Below the pieces are notes generated by a model. The model worked only from the letters and a program-made list of their open reading frames with translations, was not told the DNA's origin and made no database searches. Below are positions 55,398 through 64,000 of a stretch of DNA of 64,000 nt, piece after piece; the stretch's first letter is position 1; each line of letters opens with the position of its first letter. The stretch is taken from NCBI GenBank assembly GCA_963763325.1, contig CAVXOL010000019.1, forward strand, positions 310,001-374,000, in the 5' to 3' direction. This DNA comes from JBBECJ01 sp963763325 (GTDB lineage Bacteria; Chloroflexota; Chloroflexia; Thermomicrobiales; CFX8). A program made the position numbers and the translations under genes.

Positions 55398-56570
55398 CTA
55401 GCCATTGAATGTTGCCAACGCGGTCCTGAGCACGACGCGGACAGTCGCGCCGATGCTGGGGACATTGACCCACTCATTGGCCTGATGGTAATTGCTTCCG
55501 TACGGACCGAACTGGATGCACGGGATGCCGAGGTCGGTGGAGAAGTAGTTGGTGTCGGCGACACCCTGGTTGTACTGGAACTCCGGCTCATGCCCGGCTT
55601 CTGCGGCATAGGCGCGGCTGAAGCGCTCGACGAGCGGATCGGTGGCGTCCGTCTCCCAGGCAGGGTAATAGGGTGGGTCGATCGCGAACTCGAACGACGC
55701 CGGTGAGTCGAGTGACGCAGCGAGCTGGCGAATGTCGGCCAGCACCTGCTCGCCAGTCTCGCCTGGGATCGTGTGACGGTTGATGGTGAAGCGCGCCGTC
55801 TCTGGCACAGTAATGACATACTGGGGGCTGCCACTGTTCAGCGCGAGAACCGTCTGGGTTGGCGTCATCCGCGGATGCTGCCCCATCGGCAGCTCGTCAA
55901 GCCGGGCAACGAGCCGAGCAGCCTCGACCGCAGCATTGATTCCGTCGGCAGGCCAGGAACCATGAGCCGCCTTACCGGTGATATCGGCCCGAACCAACAC
56001 CTTACCGACGCCTCCGAGGTTCGGCCGCTCCCAGTTTGCCTCGGTCACAATGCAGGCGTCGGCGCGGATGCCCCGCTCGACGAGCCCGAGCGCGCCAACC
56101 GAGTACGCCTCTTCATCGACGACGGACGTGAAGATGAGGGTTCCGCTCCAGAGATCTGTCCGCCTTGCCAGCGCGCGGGTCGCCATCATTGCGGCAGCAA
56201 CGCCCGACTTCATGTCGCAGGCACCGAGACCGTAGAGCGTGTCACCCTCGCGCCACGTCTGCCACGGATCGTGTTGCCACCCTTCGGCCGCGAGGACGGT
56301 ATCGACGTGGCCGTTCAGTAGCAGAACCGGACCATCGCCGTTCGCAATCGTCACGATGACATTCTGGCGACCATCCTTGAGATCCTGCAACTCCGGCGCA
56401 ATCCCGTTCTCTCGAAACCATTCCGCGACAACCTGTTGCGCGCCCGTCTCCTCACCGGGGTAACTGCGCTGATTGACGAGCCGCACCGTCAGTGCCGCGG
56501 CCTCCTCAGCATCCGAATGCTCTTCCAGCCATGTTGCATCCACCACGAGTTCGATCCCCATTCTCATCAT
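55398..56570 (-). CDS. M20 family metallopeptidase (ArgE/DapE type)
   Basis: 390 residues. Di-zinc peptidase motifs: LLNGHVDTVLAAEGW (HxD), LYGLGACDMKSGVAAAM (bridging Asp), VVDEEAYSVGALGLV (catalytic Glu pair), IVTEANWERPNL, and the last His in YGSNYHQANEWVNV. The dimerisation domain lies between (KAAHGSWPADGINAAVEAAR, with a family His). Substrate family: N-acyl amino acids, acetylornithine or succinyl-diaminopimelate. Specificity is not determined. Convergent with the winged-helix gene (3-base gap). Confidence 0.92.
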   Translation of the reverse strand: MMRMGIELVVDATWLEEHSDAEEAAALTVRLVNQRSYPGEETGAQQVVAEWFRENGIAPELQDLKDGRQNVIVTIANGDGPVLLLNGHVDTVLAAEGWQHDPWQTWREGDTLYGLGACDMKSGVAAAMMATRALARRTDLWSGTLIFTSVVDEEAYSVGALGLVERGIRADACIVTEANWERPNLGGVGKVLVRADITGKAAHGSWPADGINAAVEAARLVARLDELPMGQHPRMTPTQTVLALNSGSPQYVITVPETARFTINRHTIPGETGEQVLADIRQLAASLDSPASFEFAIDPPYYPAWETDATDPLVERFSRAYAAEAGHEPEFQYNQGVADTNYFSTDLGIPCIQFGPYGSNYHQANEWVNVPSIGATVRVVLRTALATFNG

Positions 56571-56715
56571 CCCATCAGCCCACTGGCCGCGCAGATGATA
56601 GCCGATGGCGTCTCACGTCCCGTCAGGATCGTGGCTACAATGTTGCGAGTGCGCCATAGGTGCTTCGAACATAGCGAGGCTCGGTCATCGTGCCGGGTAA
56701 GGGAGGGTCGCAGCG

Positions 56716-58592
56716 ATGCTAGCGCGGGGGAAATCTGTTCGCCGGTGGCGAGTGCTGCCAGTGACGCTGTTGTTGCTGGCTTCACTGCTGGTACCAGCGT
56801 TGGGGGCGGCGCAGTCGGAGCGGACGCTGGCGCCAATTGGTGGCGGCTACACGACCGAAACGTTAGAGCAGTTCGCGCGACTGGTGATCGAGCATGCCGA
56901 TGGGGAGATGGTGCTGATCCTGGTCAACCCGGCCTCGTATGGGGACGATCCGGACGACCGGGCCGAGAACATCGAGCTGGCTGAAGAGCGGACGCAGCAG
57001 GTAGAAGACGCCTGCAACACCGTCCTGGCTGAGTTGGGCGGCTTCAGTAGTTGCGACGCGCAGCTGTTGCTGCTCTTCGACCGTAACGACGGGTTGACAC
57101 CAGAGAACAGCGCACTCTACTACAACGAGGAGACGGACGGCTCGTACATCCTCGGCGGAGACCAGGGCATCGCGATGCACGTCCTGGCCAACTCGCCGGC
57201 CGAGACAGCAATGAACGCTGCCTACGAAAGCGGCGTCGTCTTCGGCGGGACGAGTGCCGGCGCGGCTGTCGAATCGCAGGACATGATCAACGGCTACACC
57301 GATCCGGGCTGGCCGTACAACGCGCTCGAGCGCGACAAGGTCATCATCTGGTGGGCCAACGACGGTGACGACGAACGCGGTCTGATCTTCGGCTCCGAGA
57401 CGATCATCTTCGACCAGCACTTCTACGAGCGCGGTCGCTTCGGGCGCCTGCTCAACATCGTCGCCCAGTCGGACGAGCAGTACAGCGGCGACAGCCGGCT
57501 CGGCGTCGGCGTCGACTACGGAACCGGCGTCGCGCTGACGAACGAGTCGATCCTCTCGCGGGTGTTTGGCGACTCGTCAATCGCGGTGATCGACGGCGAG
57601 TCGCAGGATGCGACGTTTGCCTGGAACGGCCCGAATGAGACGCTCTCGGCCCGCGACCTGCTGACGCACATCATTGGAACACACCCGGCGGAACAGTTCA
57701 CGTACGATGTGGACCGCCGAATGCCGGTTCTGAACGGTGATGACCTCGTCCTGGAAGACCAGGGCGACTGGTCGCAGCAGATGCTGCGACTGCCAGGTCG
57801 TTCGACCGTGTTCCTCGGCGGTGACCTGCTGGAGTTCGACGGACCGGTCGTCCAGGACTTCGTCAACCGACTTGAAGCCGGACGCGAAGGTGAGGTCATC
57901 ATCATCGCGGCCGGGACAGCAAGTGTGAGCGACAGCCAGGCATTGGCCGCCCAGTACGCCGGTGCGCTCGATCCCTACCTCAGCGCAGGCTACCCGATCA
58001 AGACCTATGCATACGGCTCCGACGAGTTGGATCTCGGTCTGTGGTGGCGGCTGGTCCAGTCCAGAGCCGTCATCTTCGTTGGAGGTGACCAGTCACTGAT
58101 GGCAGAAGCCGTCGCCGACGACGAGTTCCGCCTGCTCGTGCGGCTTGCGACGCTCGGTGCGCCGCTGGTGATGACCGACGGTGCGATGACGGCTGTCATG
58201 GGCGACTGGTACGTCACCGATCCCGACCCGACCGACGACGACTACCAGGATGTTGGAATCGAGGACTTCCAGGCCGACGGCGTCACAATCGCGCCGGGGC
58301 TGGGAATCATCGATGGGGCCGCTTTCGAGCCACTCGTGACCTGGGACCAGCGCTGGGGTCGCCTCTACAACCTGGCGGCAGCCGACCCGGCGACGATCGT
58401 CTTCGGCATCAGCGAGAACACTTCGCTCGTCATGGATCGACACGGCGCGAACGTCGTCGGCGAACGCTCCGTGATCGCCCTCGACGGCCGGGGCGGGGCA
58501 CCTACCTGACCGGCGACAACGGCGCGCTGACGGCGCTCAACGTCCTGATGAACCTGTACGCGCCGGGGGATACCGTCGTTACCAGCCGCTGA
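56716..58592 (+). CDS. Secreted double-domain cyanophycinase-like S51 peptidase
   Basis: About 625 residues. Signal peptide (LPVTLLLLASLLVPALGAAQ). First S51/cyanophycinase domain: nucleophile Ser180 in GGTSAGAAVES and IIFDQHFYERGRFGRLLNI (cyanophycinase-type DQHF, His). A second related domain (about 375-590: STVFLGGDLLEFDGPVVQDF, AVIFVGGDQSLMAEAVADD) has MTDGAMTAVMG where the first has the Ser, so it is probably catalytically dead. The literal frame stops at 58509; a base change near 58500 continues to YLTGDNGALTALNVLMNLYA and a stop at 58592, matching the family C-terminus. Likely degrades cyanophycin-like or other isoaspartyl peptides outside the cell. Confidence 0.85.
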
Positions 58593-58649
58593 TCCAGGCT
58601 GTCTCGGAGAAAGCGTGGGGCCGGAGACGTTGCCTCCGGTCCTGCGCCA

Positions 58650-59075
58650 TCATTCCGTTGACATCGGGTCCGAGCGTGACCTGTCGACCTCTGGCATCGT
58701 CGGCCGCATCGGTAACAGCCGGGCGACGGCAGCAGCAAGTTGCTTGAGGTCGCCGGACTTGTCGAGATAGACATCAACGCCGGCGTCGATGGCGCGGCGG
58801 GCTTCGTCATCGTCGATGACGCCACTGAAGAGGATAATCGGGATTTGAGCGGTGTCCGCTCCCATGCGGATGCGTCGAACCAGCCCGAGGCCATCGAGCC
58901 GGGGCATGTTCACGTCGGTAATCAGGAGATCGACCGGTTCCTGCCGTAGTCGTAGCAGTGCATCCAGCCCATCTCCGGCCTGGCTGACCCGGTAGCCCTG
59001 CCGCGTGAGATAGGTGGCGAACAGCGTGCGCAGTCGATCATCGTCATCGACGACCAGGAGATGTGCAAGGATCAT
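58650..59075 (-). CDS. Stand-alone receiver (CheY-like) protein
   Basis: 141 residues: a single receiver domain. Acidic pair LLVVDDDDRL, phospho-Asp in DLLITDVNMPRLDGLGLV, switch IILFSGVIDDDEAR, Lys in YLDKSGDLKQL. No output domain. It follows the histidine kinase by 7 bases and is third in its operon, so it is a likely partner or phosphate sink. Confidence 0.93.
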   Translation of the reverse strand: MILAHLLVVDDDDRLRTLFATYLTRQGYRVSQAGDGLDALLRLRQEPVDLLITDVNMPRLDGLGLVRRIRMGADTAQIPIILFSGVIDDDEARRAIDAGVDVYLDKSGDLKQLAAAVARLLPMRPTMPEVDRSRSDPMSTE

Positions 59076-59082
59076 CTGCTGA

Positions 59083-60342
59083 TTATCCTGAGATCTCCGC
59101 TAACGGAATGGTCAGGTGAACCTGTGCTCCGCTGACCCCATTGCTTTTCGTCCAGACGCTACCTCCATGGAGTTCGACGATCTGTCGGACGATCGCTAAA
59201 CCGAAGCCAGCAGCCGGCCTGAAATGTCCGGTTTCCGCATCGACATGGCTCGCCAGATCGAACATGCTGTTGATTTGGGGCTGGGTCATGCCTTGGCCGC
59301 GATCACGGATGTCAACGTGAGCGACACCGCCTTCGGCGCCGGTTGCGACATCGATCTCACCACCAGCCGGCGAGCGCGTAATCGCGTGCTGCACAAGCCG
59401 CTCAATGACCTCGGCCAATCGCCCTCGGTCGCCATTGACGATCAGCCCGCCCGACGACCGGAGGTTGATGCGAGTGTCACTGCCTGGTTGCAGAAGGAGT
59501 GGCACGACGGAACGCACGATCGCGTTGAGGTCGGTCGGGACCATCGCGAGGTCGATCTGGCCGGCCTCCAAACGGTCGAGATTGAGCATCTCGTCGATCA
59601 TCGTGTTCAACCGGTGGGCATCCGTATTGATGTCGTCCGCGAACTCTCTGATCTCAGCGAGTGAGAGGTCTTCGTCGCGGATCATCTCACTGAATCCCTG
59701 AATGCCGGCCAGTGCGGTGCGGAACTCGTGGCTGGCGATCTTGACGAAATCGCTCCTGACGTGGTTGACCCGTTCGAGGTCGACGTTGACCGCACGCTGG
59801 GCGGTCGCAGCCACGTCGAGCCGTTTCTGGATGCGTTCGCGGTCAATCTGGCGTGCGATGAAGCAGGCCAACGCCTGGACGAAGTCAACGTCGTCGGGCG
59901 TGATTTCCCTTGGAACGCGGTCGATTGCCGCCAGCGTGCCGAACTGCGAGCCATCCGCCAGGGTGATGCGCGCTCCGAGGTAGCTGCGCGCAGACGAGAG
60001 CTCGGACACGATCGGATGCGACTGGTAGCGTGGATCGCGTGAGATGTCGTTGATCGCCAGTGTATCCGATGTACCCGAATCGCTGATTCCGGCACAAAAC
60101 GTCTGCGACAGGCAAAGCTTTGACCCATGCTGGAGCGCGCATCCGTCCGGGCGGCTCTCGACGACGAGCACGCGCAGCACCTGATCTTCGCGATCGACAC
60201 GGGCAAGGTAGGCGGTTCGGACACCGAGTTGGTCGATAAGCGCGCGCAGCAACGTACTGCCCGCTTCTCGCAATGAACCGTGCCGGCGCTGCATGACCGC
60301 CGCGACGGCATGCAGATGACTGTGGCGCGTCAACGTCGTCAC
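59083..60342 (-). CDS. GAF-domain histidine kinase
   Basis: 419 residues, no membrane helix, so cytoplasmic. GAF sensor domain (about 20-165): LIDQLGVRTAYLARVDREDQ then VLRVLVVESRPDGCALQHGS, ARITLADGSQFGTLAAIDRV. HisKA: FVKIASHEFRTALAGIQGFS (His; Thr-Ala in place of Thr-Pro). ATPase: VIERLVQHAITRSPAGGEID, VDIRDRGQGMTQPQINSMF, GFGLAIVRQIVELHGG. Its start overlaps the preceding synthase gene by 4 bases (ATGA), and it precedes the stand-alone receiver. It probably phosphorylates both receivers of the operon. Confidence 0.93.
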   Translation of the reverse strand: MTTLTRHSHLHAVAAVMQRRHGSLREAGSTLLRALIDQLGVRTAYLARVDREDQVLRVLVVESRPDGCALQHGSKLCLSQTFCAGISDSGTSDTLAINDISRDPRYQSHPIVSELSSARSYLGARITLADGSQFGTLAAIDRVPREITPDDVDFVQALACFIARQIDRERIQKRLDVAATAQRAVNVDLERVNHVRSDFVKIASHEFRTALAGIQGFSEMIRDEDLSLAEIREFADDINTDAHRLNTMIDEMLNLDRLEAGQIDLAMVPTDLNAIVRSVVPLLLQPGSDTRINLRSSGGLIVNGDRGRLAEVIERLVQHAITRSPAGGEIDVATGAEGGVAHVDIRDRGQGMTQPQINSMFDLASHVDAETGHFRPAAGFGLAIVRQIVELHGGSVWTKSNGVSGAQVHLTIPLAEISG

Positions 60343-62729
60343 GACTGCTCAGCCTCTCGTGCCGTGCGCGGGGTGACCTCCCAGGACGATTCCCGCATGA
60401 CCTGCTTCGCCTGGGCGACAAGCGTCACGATGTTTTTGAACCAGGTGTAGGCAAAGATGCCGACGACGAGATAGAAGAGGAACCATCGTCCCCGTTGCTG
60501 GATCTGCTCGTCAGCCAGGCGGTAGGTAAAGAGCAGCTGTCCCGGCCCGGCACTCTGGGTGAAGAGAGTCGTCATCAACCAGAGCGGCACAACCCAGTTG
60601 ATGTGCTCGAACCCGTATTGCCAGATCCAGAACAGCATGATCGGGATCATCTGCATAGAGATCCAGGGATAGATCTCACGCCAGGCCAGCAGATAGACCA
60701 GCCCCGCCTTCTGGCGTGGAGTCAGCGTCTGGCTACGTAGTCCGCGCCAGGTGTGCTTGAAGGCGACCTGAAACCAGCCCTGTGCCCAGCGCAGGCGTTG
60801 GTTCCAGAGGGCCGTCAGCGTGACTGGAGCCAGTTCACGCGAGACGATCTTCGGGTCGGTCGCGATCCGGTATCCCTGCTGGATGACACGCATCGACGAG
60901 TCGATGTCCTCGGTGAGCATGAAGCCGTGCATCCGCGTCTGGCGCAGGAGGTCAGCCCTCCAGTAGCCATTGCTACCGCCGAAGATGCCGAAACCATGCA
61001 GGCGGGTCCGGCCAGGGTGCGACACGGCGTAGATTGACTCGAACTCGACCGCAACCACCCGCGCGATCCAGGATTCATCGCCATTGCGTACCAGACAGTG
61101 TCCCTGGACGACGTCATAACCGTTACTGAGCCAGCGCCATGCACGCGTGAAGTTGTCTGGATCGGGGTGATGATCGGCATCGAAGACGCCAATGAACTCA
61201 CCGTCGGCAACCCCCAGGGCGGCATTGACGTTCTGCGCCTTTGAGCCGCTGCCGTCGACGCGGATCGGGATGAAACGTGAATCGAGGCTCGCAATCTGGC
61301 GCAACTCCTCTTCAACCGGATGCGAGCGTGGGGTGTTGTAGGCGAGGATGATCTGCAGCGGCCCGGGATAATCCAGCCGCTGGAATGCCTCGATCGTGTC
61401 GATGATCGTTGCCGCTTCGTTGGGGAGATAGGCGGCGATGATCGCGCTGGCCGGCGGATACTGGCTGCCCGGCTCACGTGGCGGGCGTTGTGGTCGGAGC
61501 GCGCAGATTCCCTCGGCCCAGATCAGCACTGCCGTCGTCACCAGCGCCAGGACGACGACGATGTAGACGACCGGCACGATGTTGATACCGCGGCTGGCTA
61601 GCGCAACGTAGACACAGAACGGGATGACGATGCTCGCCAGTTGGGTCAGCGCGATCTGCACCAGCGTCCGGCGGCTCGACCGTGATGTCCTGATCCGGCC
61701 GTCGTCAACGGATGCAGCCGGCGTCGCGGGCCGGTTTACCTCCGCCACATACCGCTTGGGATCGAGGTCGAGTTGATGGGCGGCGTGGGCCAGCGCCAGT
61801 CGAGCCCGTTCGACAATTTTGCTCACAACCGAGTCGGCATCGTACTCGGCGAAGCCGATGTTGGGTGTGAAGCGAACATGCTCTGACCCGAGATCGAAAT
61901 TGGACTCTGTGATCCTCCGTACGAGCAACTGGAGACGACGGTAGGCAGTCGAGGAATCGGTTTCCGGCATCAGGATCAGGAAGCGCCCGTCGGTGTCGCG
62001 GCCGAGCATCTCGAGCGGCAAGGCGTCCTGATCGACCAGCGCGGCGACTCGCCTGGCAATCCGCGCATCACTGCGCTGCCCAAGCCTGGCACGCAGCAAC
62101 GCCAGTTCGTCAAGTTGGAGATACGCCAGACACCCTGGCCGGCGGCTCCGGCGGCTACGCATGATTTCCCGGCTCAGTTCACCGCGAAACGCCTGCTCGC
62201 CGAGCAAACCCGTGCGCCGATCCTGCGCCATCGCGCCGGGCGGTGTTGGAGGCCGCTCAACCTTGGCGTGCACTCGCGCAAGCAACTCGCTCATCTCAAA
62301 TGGCTTGGCGAGATAATCGTCGGCGCCAAGTTCGAGACCATTGACGATGTCGTCCGTGCCGCCTCTCGCCGTCAGCATCAGGACCGGGATGGCGCGGGTC
62401 TCGGAAACCGTCCGCAGGTAGGAGAGCAACCGAAAGCCGTCCATGTTAGGCATCATCACGTCGGTGATGATCAGATCGGGAGCCGCATCGCTGACGCGTG
62501 CCAGTGCGTCGAGGCCGTCAATGGCGGTGACGACGTCGTACCCGGCGCGCTCGAGGGCGACTGACACCAGTTTGCGGATGCGGCTGTCGTCATCGACCAC
62601 CAGGACCGTGCCGATACTCGGCGCCACCTCCGTAGCGGAAGGCAGGTCCGGCCCACGGTCGAGAATCAGCGGCTTCGGCGCGGATTCGGCGACAACCGGC
62701 TTTCGGTCACGGTACGTGCGTACGGTCAT
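60339..62729 (-). CDS. Receiver / degenerate GGDEF / membrane GT2 synthase fusion
   Basis: 796 residues. Receiver (about 40-160): VLVVDDDSRIRKLV, IITDVMMPNMDGFRLLS, LAKPFEMSEL. GGDEF-like domain (about 165-325) has LGRDTDGRFLILMPETD where GGDEF should be, so it is unlikely to make c-di-GMP. Two membrane helices (about 352-410), then a processive GT2 domain: SAIIAAYLPNEAATI, GVFDADHHPDPDNFTRA (DxD), MLTEDIDSSMRVIQQGY (TED), WNQRLRWAQGWFQVAF (QxxRW). Three or four C-terminal helices follow. This resembles cellulose/hyaluronan-type synthases. The receiver in the same chain suggests polysaccharide production switched by phosphorylation. First gene of a kinase-receiver operon. Confidence 0.92.
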   Translation of the reverse strand: MTVRTYRDRKPVVAESAPKPLILDRGPDLPSATEVAPSIGTVLVVDDDSRIRKLVSVALERAGYDVVTAIDGLDALARVSDAAPDLIITDVMMPNMDGFRLLSYLRTVSETRAIPVLMLTARGGTDDIVNGLELGADDYLAKPFEMSELLARVHAKVERPPTPPGAMAQDRRTGLLGEQAFRGELSREIMRSRRSRRPGCLAYLQLDELALLRARLGQRSDARIARRVAALVDQDALPLEMLGRDTDGRFLILMPETDSSTAYRRLQLLVRRITESNFDLGSEHVRFTPNIGFAEYDADSVVSKIVERARLALAHAAHQLDLDPKRYVAEVNRPATPAASVDDGRIRTSRSSRRTLVQIALTQLASIVIPFCVYVALASRGINIVPVVYIVVVLALVTTAVLIWAEGICALRPQRPPREPGSQYPPASAIIAAYLPNEAATIIDTIEAFQRLDYPGPLQIILAYNTPRSHPVEEELRQIASLDSRFIPIRVDGSGSKAQNVNAALGVADGEFIGVFDADHHPDPDNFTRAWRWLSNGYDVVQGHCLVRNGDESWIARVVAVEFESIYAVSHPGRTRLHGFGIFGGSNGYWRADLLRQTRMHGFMLTEDIDSSMRVIQQGYRIATDPKIVSRELAPVTLTALWNQRLRWAQGWFQVAFKHTWRGLRSQTLTPRQKAGLVYLLAWREIYPWISMQMIPIMLFWIWQYGFEHINWVVPLWLMTTLFTQSAGPGQLLFTYRLADEQIQQRGRWFLFYLVVGIFAYTWFKNIVTLVAQAKQVMRESSWEVTPRTAREAEQS

Positions 62730-62875
62730 CGTCTACTCCGCGTAACAGAAGGGCAACATGCCTGCTGGAAGTCTGTCAGAGTACGGAACGCGGAGACATA
62801 GCATAGAGGTCCCAAGCAGTGGCCACCAAACGTATCGGCCACGCACCAACGACACTCAGTAGACGGGAACGGTTG

Positions 62876-64000
62876 CTATGGCGACCAGTTCGCCGGCAAG
62901 GTATAGCGCTTCTCGACCTCGTCGCGGATCTTCTCGCGGCTCTTGTCCGGGGAGATCTTCTTCGCGCTGGCGACCTTCTCGGCAGCGTCGGCCAGGTCGT
63001 CGTCCTTGATGACGTGGCGGAACCAGTTGGTGTAGTCACCGCGTTCGAGGTGCCAGGTCCAGGTCTCGTCGTCGATCCCTTCGGCCATCTGGAGGAAGAC
63101 GATCAGGTTCTGGGCGCGCAGATTGAGCGTCTCCTTCGGACCGCGGAAGACGAAGTGCTCCTCGTAGATCAGTTCACCAGCAGCGTACTTGCGCTGGTGG
63201 CGGCGACGCTCGGCCTTGGCTGGCGTAACCTCGACCTTGACCGGCTTCGTCCGGCTACCCCGCTGCCAGAGAATCACCTGACCGGGTTCCAGATCGGCGT
63301 CCGCAACCTTCGGGGGCTTGATCTTGAGCGCCTTCGCGAAACCGCCGAAGGTTGCATCGACGTCGCCGCCAACGGCGATGATCGTGTTGACCTCCGAGAG
63401 GACGCCCGGCGCGACCCAGTCGGGGTGGACGGTGATCATCAGCATCTCGCCGAACTGACGCGGGATCGTCGTGTCGGACGGCTTCCAGTCGCGCGGCAGC
63501 AGGTGATGGACCTCATCAACGATGATCCAGTGCGGCCGGCCGGTCTTGACGCGTAGCTCCTGCAAGCGCGGCAGCAGCGAGGCGAAGAAGCCGGGCCGGT
63601 CTTCGAGCCGGACGCCGAGCAGATTGATGACGACGTTCTCTGCCGGGTGGGCCAGCAGTTGCAACGCCTCATCGACATTCGGCGCGAGATCATGGTTGCC
63701 GAAGGTGATCGCGCCTGCGAAGCTCTCGTAGTCGCCCTCAGGGTCGATCAGGCAGAACTGGTATCCCTCCTCGGCCAGCCGCTCCATGATGGCGGTTGAC
63801 GCCGTCGATTTCCCGCTACCGGACGGCCCGGCGACGAGGATGCTTGTGCCATACGGCTTGAGCGAGACGTCCTGCTTCTTGCCGTTCGACCCGCCAGCTC
63901 GGGGGCCGAGCAGGATGTCGTGGCGGGTGCGCTTTGGTGCGATGCTGGCCAGGTCGTCTTCGATGATCATCTCGATGAACTCGACGACGCCGGCGCCATA
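62876..64000 (-). CDS. HerA/DUF87-type ATPase with C-terminal domain (partial, N-terminus off window)
   Basis: The frame is open to the right edge; an internal ATG at 63970 is preceded in frame by YGAGVVEFIE, so the gene begins outside the window. ATPase: Walker A AGPSGSGKSTASTAIMERLA, LIDPEGDYESF, Walker B HWIIVDEVHHLLPRDWK. DUF87/HerA-type proteins of similar layout can carry an N-terminal HAD-like phosphatase domain; that region is not in the window. The C-terminal ~110 residues (HQRKYAAGEL to VEKRYTLPA) are a domain also found alone at 31046-31414. Function unknown; possibly nucleic-acid or glycan-linked ATPase. Confidence 0.85.
   Translation of the reverse strand, partial: YGAGVVEFIEMIIEDDLASIAPKRTRHDILLGPRAGGSNGKKQDVSLKPYGTSILVAGPSGSGKSTASTAIMERLAEEGYQFCLIDPEGDYESFAGAITFGNHDLAPNVDEALQLLAHPAENVVINLLGVRLEDRPGFFASLLPRLQELRVKTGRPHWIIVDEVHHLLPRDWKPSDTTIPRQFGEMLMITVHPDWVAPGVLSEVNTIIAVGGDVDATFGGFAKALKIKPPKVADADLEPGQVILWQRGSRTKPVKVEVTPAKAERRRHQRKYAAGELIYEEHFVFRGPKETLNLRAQNLIVFLQMAEGIDDETWTWHLERGDYTNWFRHVIKDDDLADAAEKVASAKKISPDKSREKIRDEVEKRYTLPANWSP

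Overview
The window is about 64 kb of GC-rich bacterial chromosome, densely coded on both strands. No rRNA, tRNA, CRISPR array, transposase or phage gene was seen. Secreted proteins opening with an RTW-WGP domain, a DUF5679 zinc ribbon, a HerA-like ATPase with an unusual C-terminal domain, and many short two-component and ECF sigma genes fit Chloroflexota, most likely a Thermomicrobia/Sphaerobacter-type organism. That placement is inference from gene style; no marker gene is present.

Layout. 1-5.2 kb (minus): glycoconjugate operon with a GT28-like transferase, two GT4 transferases and an ABC exporter that leaves the window. 5.4-10.9 kb: a Pro/Thr/Asp-rich anchored protein, a divergent OmpR regulator/histidine kinase pair, a DUF5679 zinc ribbon, and an HtrA-like protease coupled to a LuxR-type regulator. 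10.9-17.3 kb: RraA-like protein, secreted amine oxidase, ferritin-like protein, then DUF2231-Rieske, acyl-CoA dehydrogenase and NodS-type methyltransferase facing a GT2. 18.4-31.4 kb: lipid kinase, beta-lactamase fold hydrolase, DoxX protein, fused phosphotransferase/P-loop kinase, three flavodoxin-fold proteins, PhoD-like phosphatase, alpha/beta hydrolase and small conserved proteins. 31.5-36.2 kb: chagasin-like inhibitor, then sulfur genes (persulfide dioxygenase/rhodanese, rhodanese-DUF2892, TauE-type exporter) and an ECF sigma/zinc anti-sigma pair. 36.3-40.9 kb: two large secreted proteins sharing an N-terminal domain. 41.0-44.6 kb: a very large fusion with an indoleamine 2,3-dioxygenase-like heme domain, an NADPH/FAD reductase, a cytochrome b5 and an unknown helical tail. 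44.6-52.8 kb: CBS protein, second chagasin-like lipoprotein, GH13 glucosidase, TerC, Ada, beta-hydroxyacid dehydrogenase, second RraA protein, glyoxalase-fold protein. 53.1-58.6 kb: two tandem four-cysteine lipoproteins, M20 peptidase and a duplicated cyanophycinase-like protein. 58.6-62.7 kb: a three-gene operon of receiver, GAF-histidine kinase, and a receiver/GGDEF-like/GT2 synthase. Right edge: a HerA-like ATPase, partial.

The most interesting object is the dioxygenase-reductase-cytochrome b5 fusion: one chain that could carry electrons from NADPH through FAD and a b5 heme to a heme dioxygenase. Second is the synthase whose output looks controlled by a receiver domain in the same chain.

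Quality caveat: at least ten genes have single-base frame breaks, several exactly inside conserved motifs (for example a Walker A loop), and the breaks cluster locally (about 2.0-2.5, 16.9-19.0, 21.1-23.1 and 43.8-44.1 kb). I read most as sequence or assembly errors in functional genes, although true decay cannot be excluded without reads.
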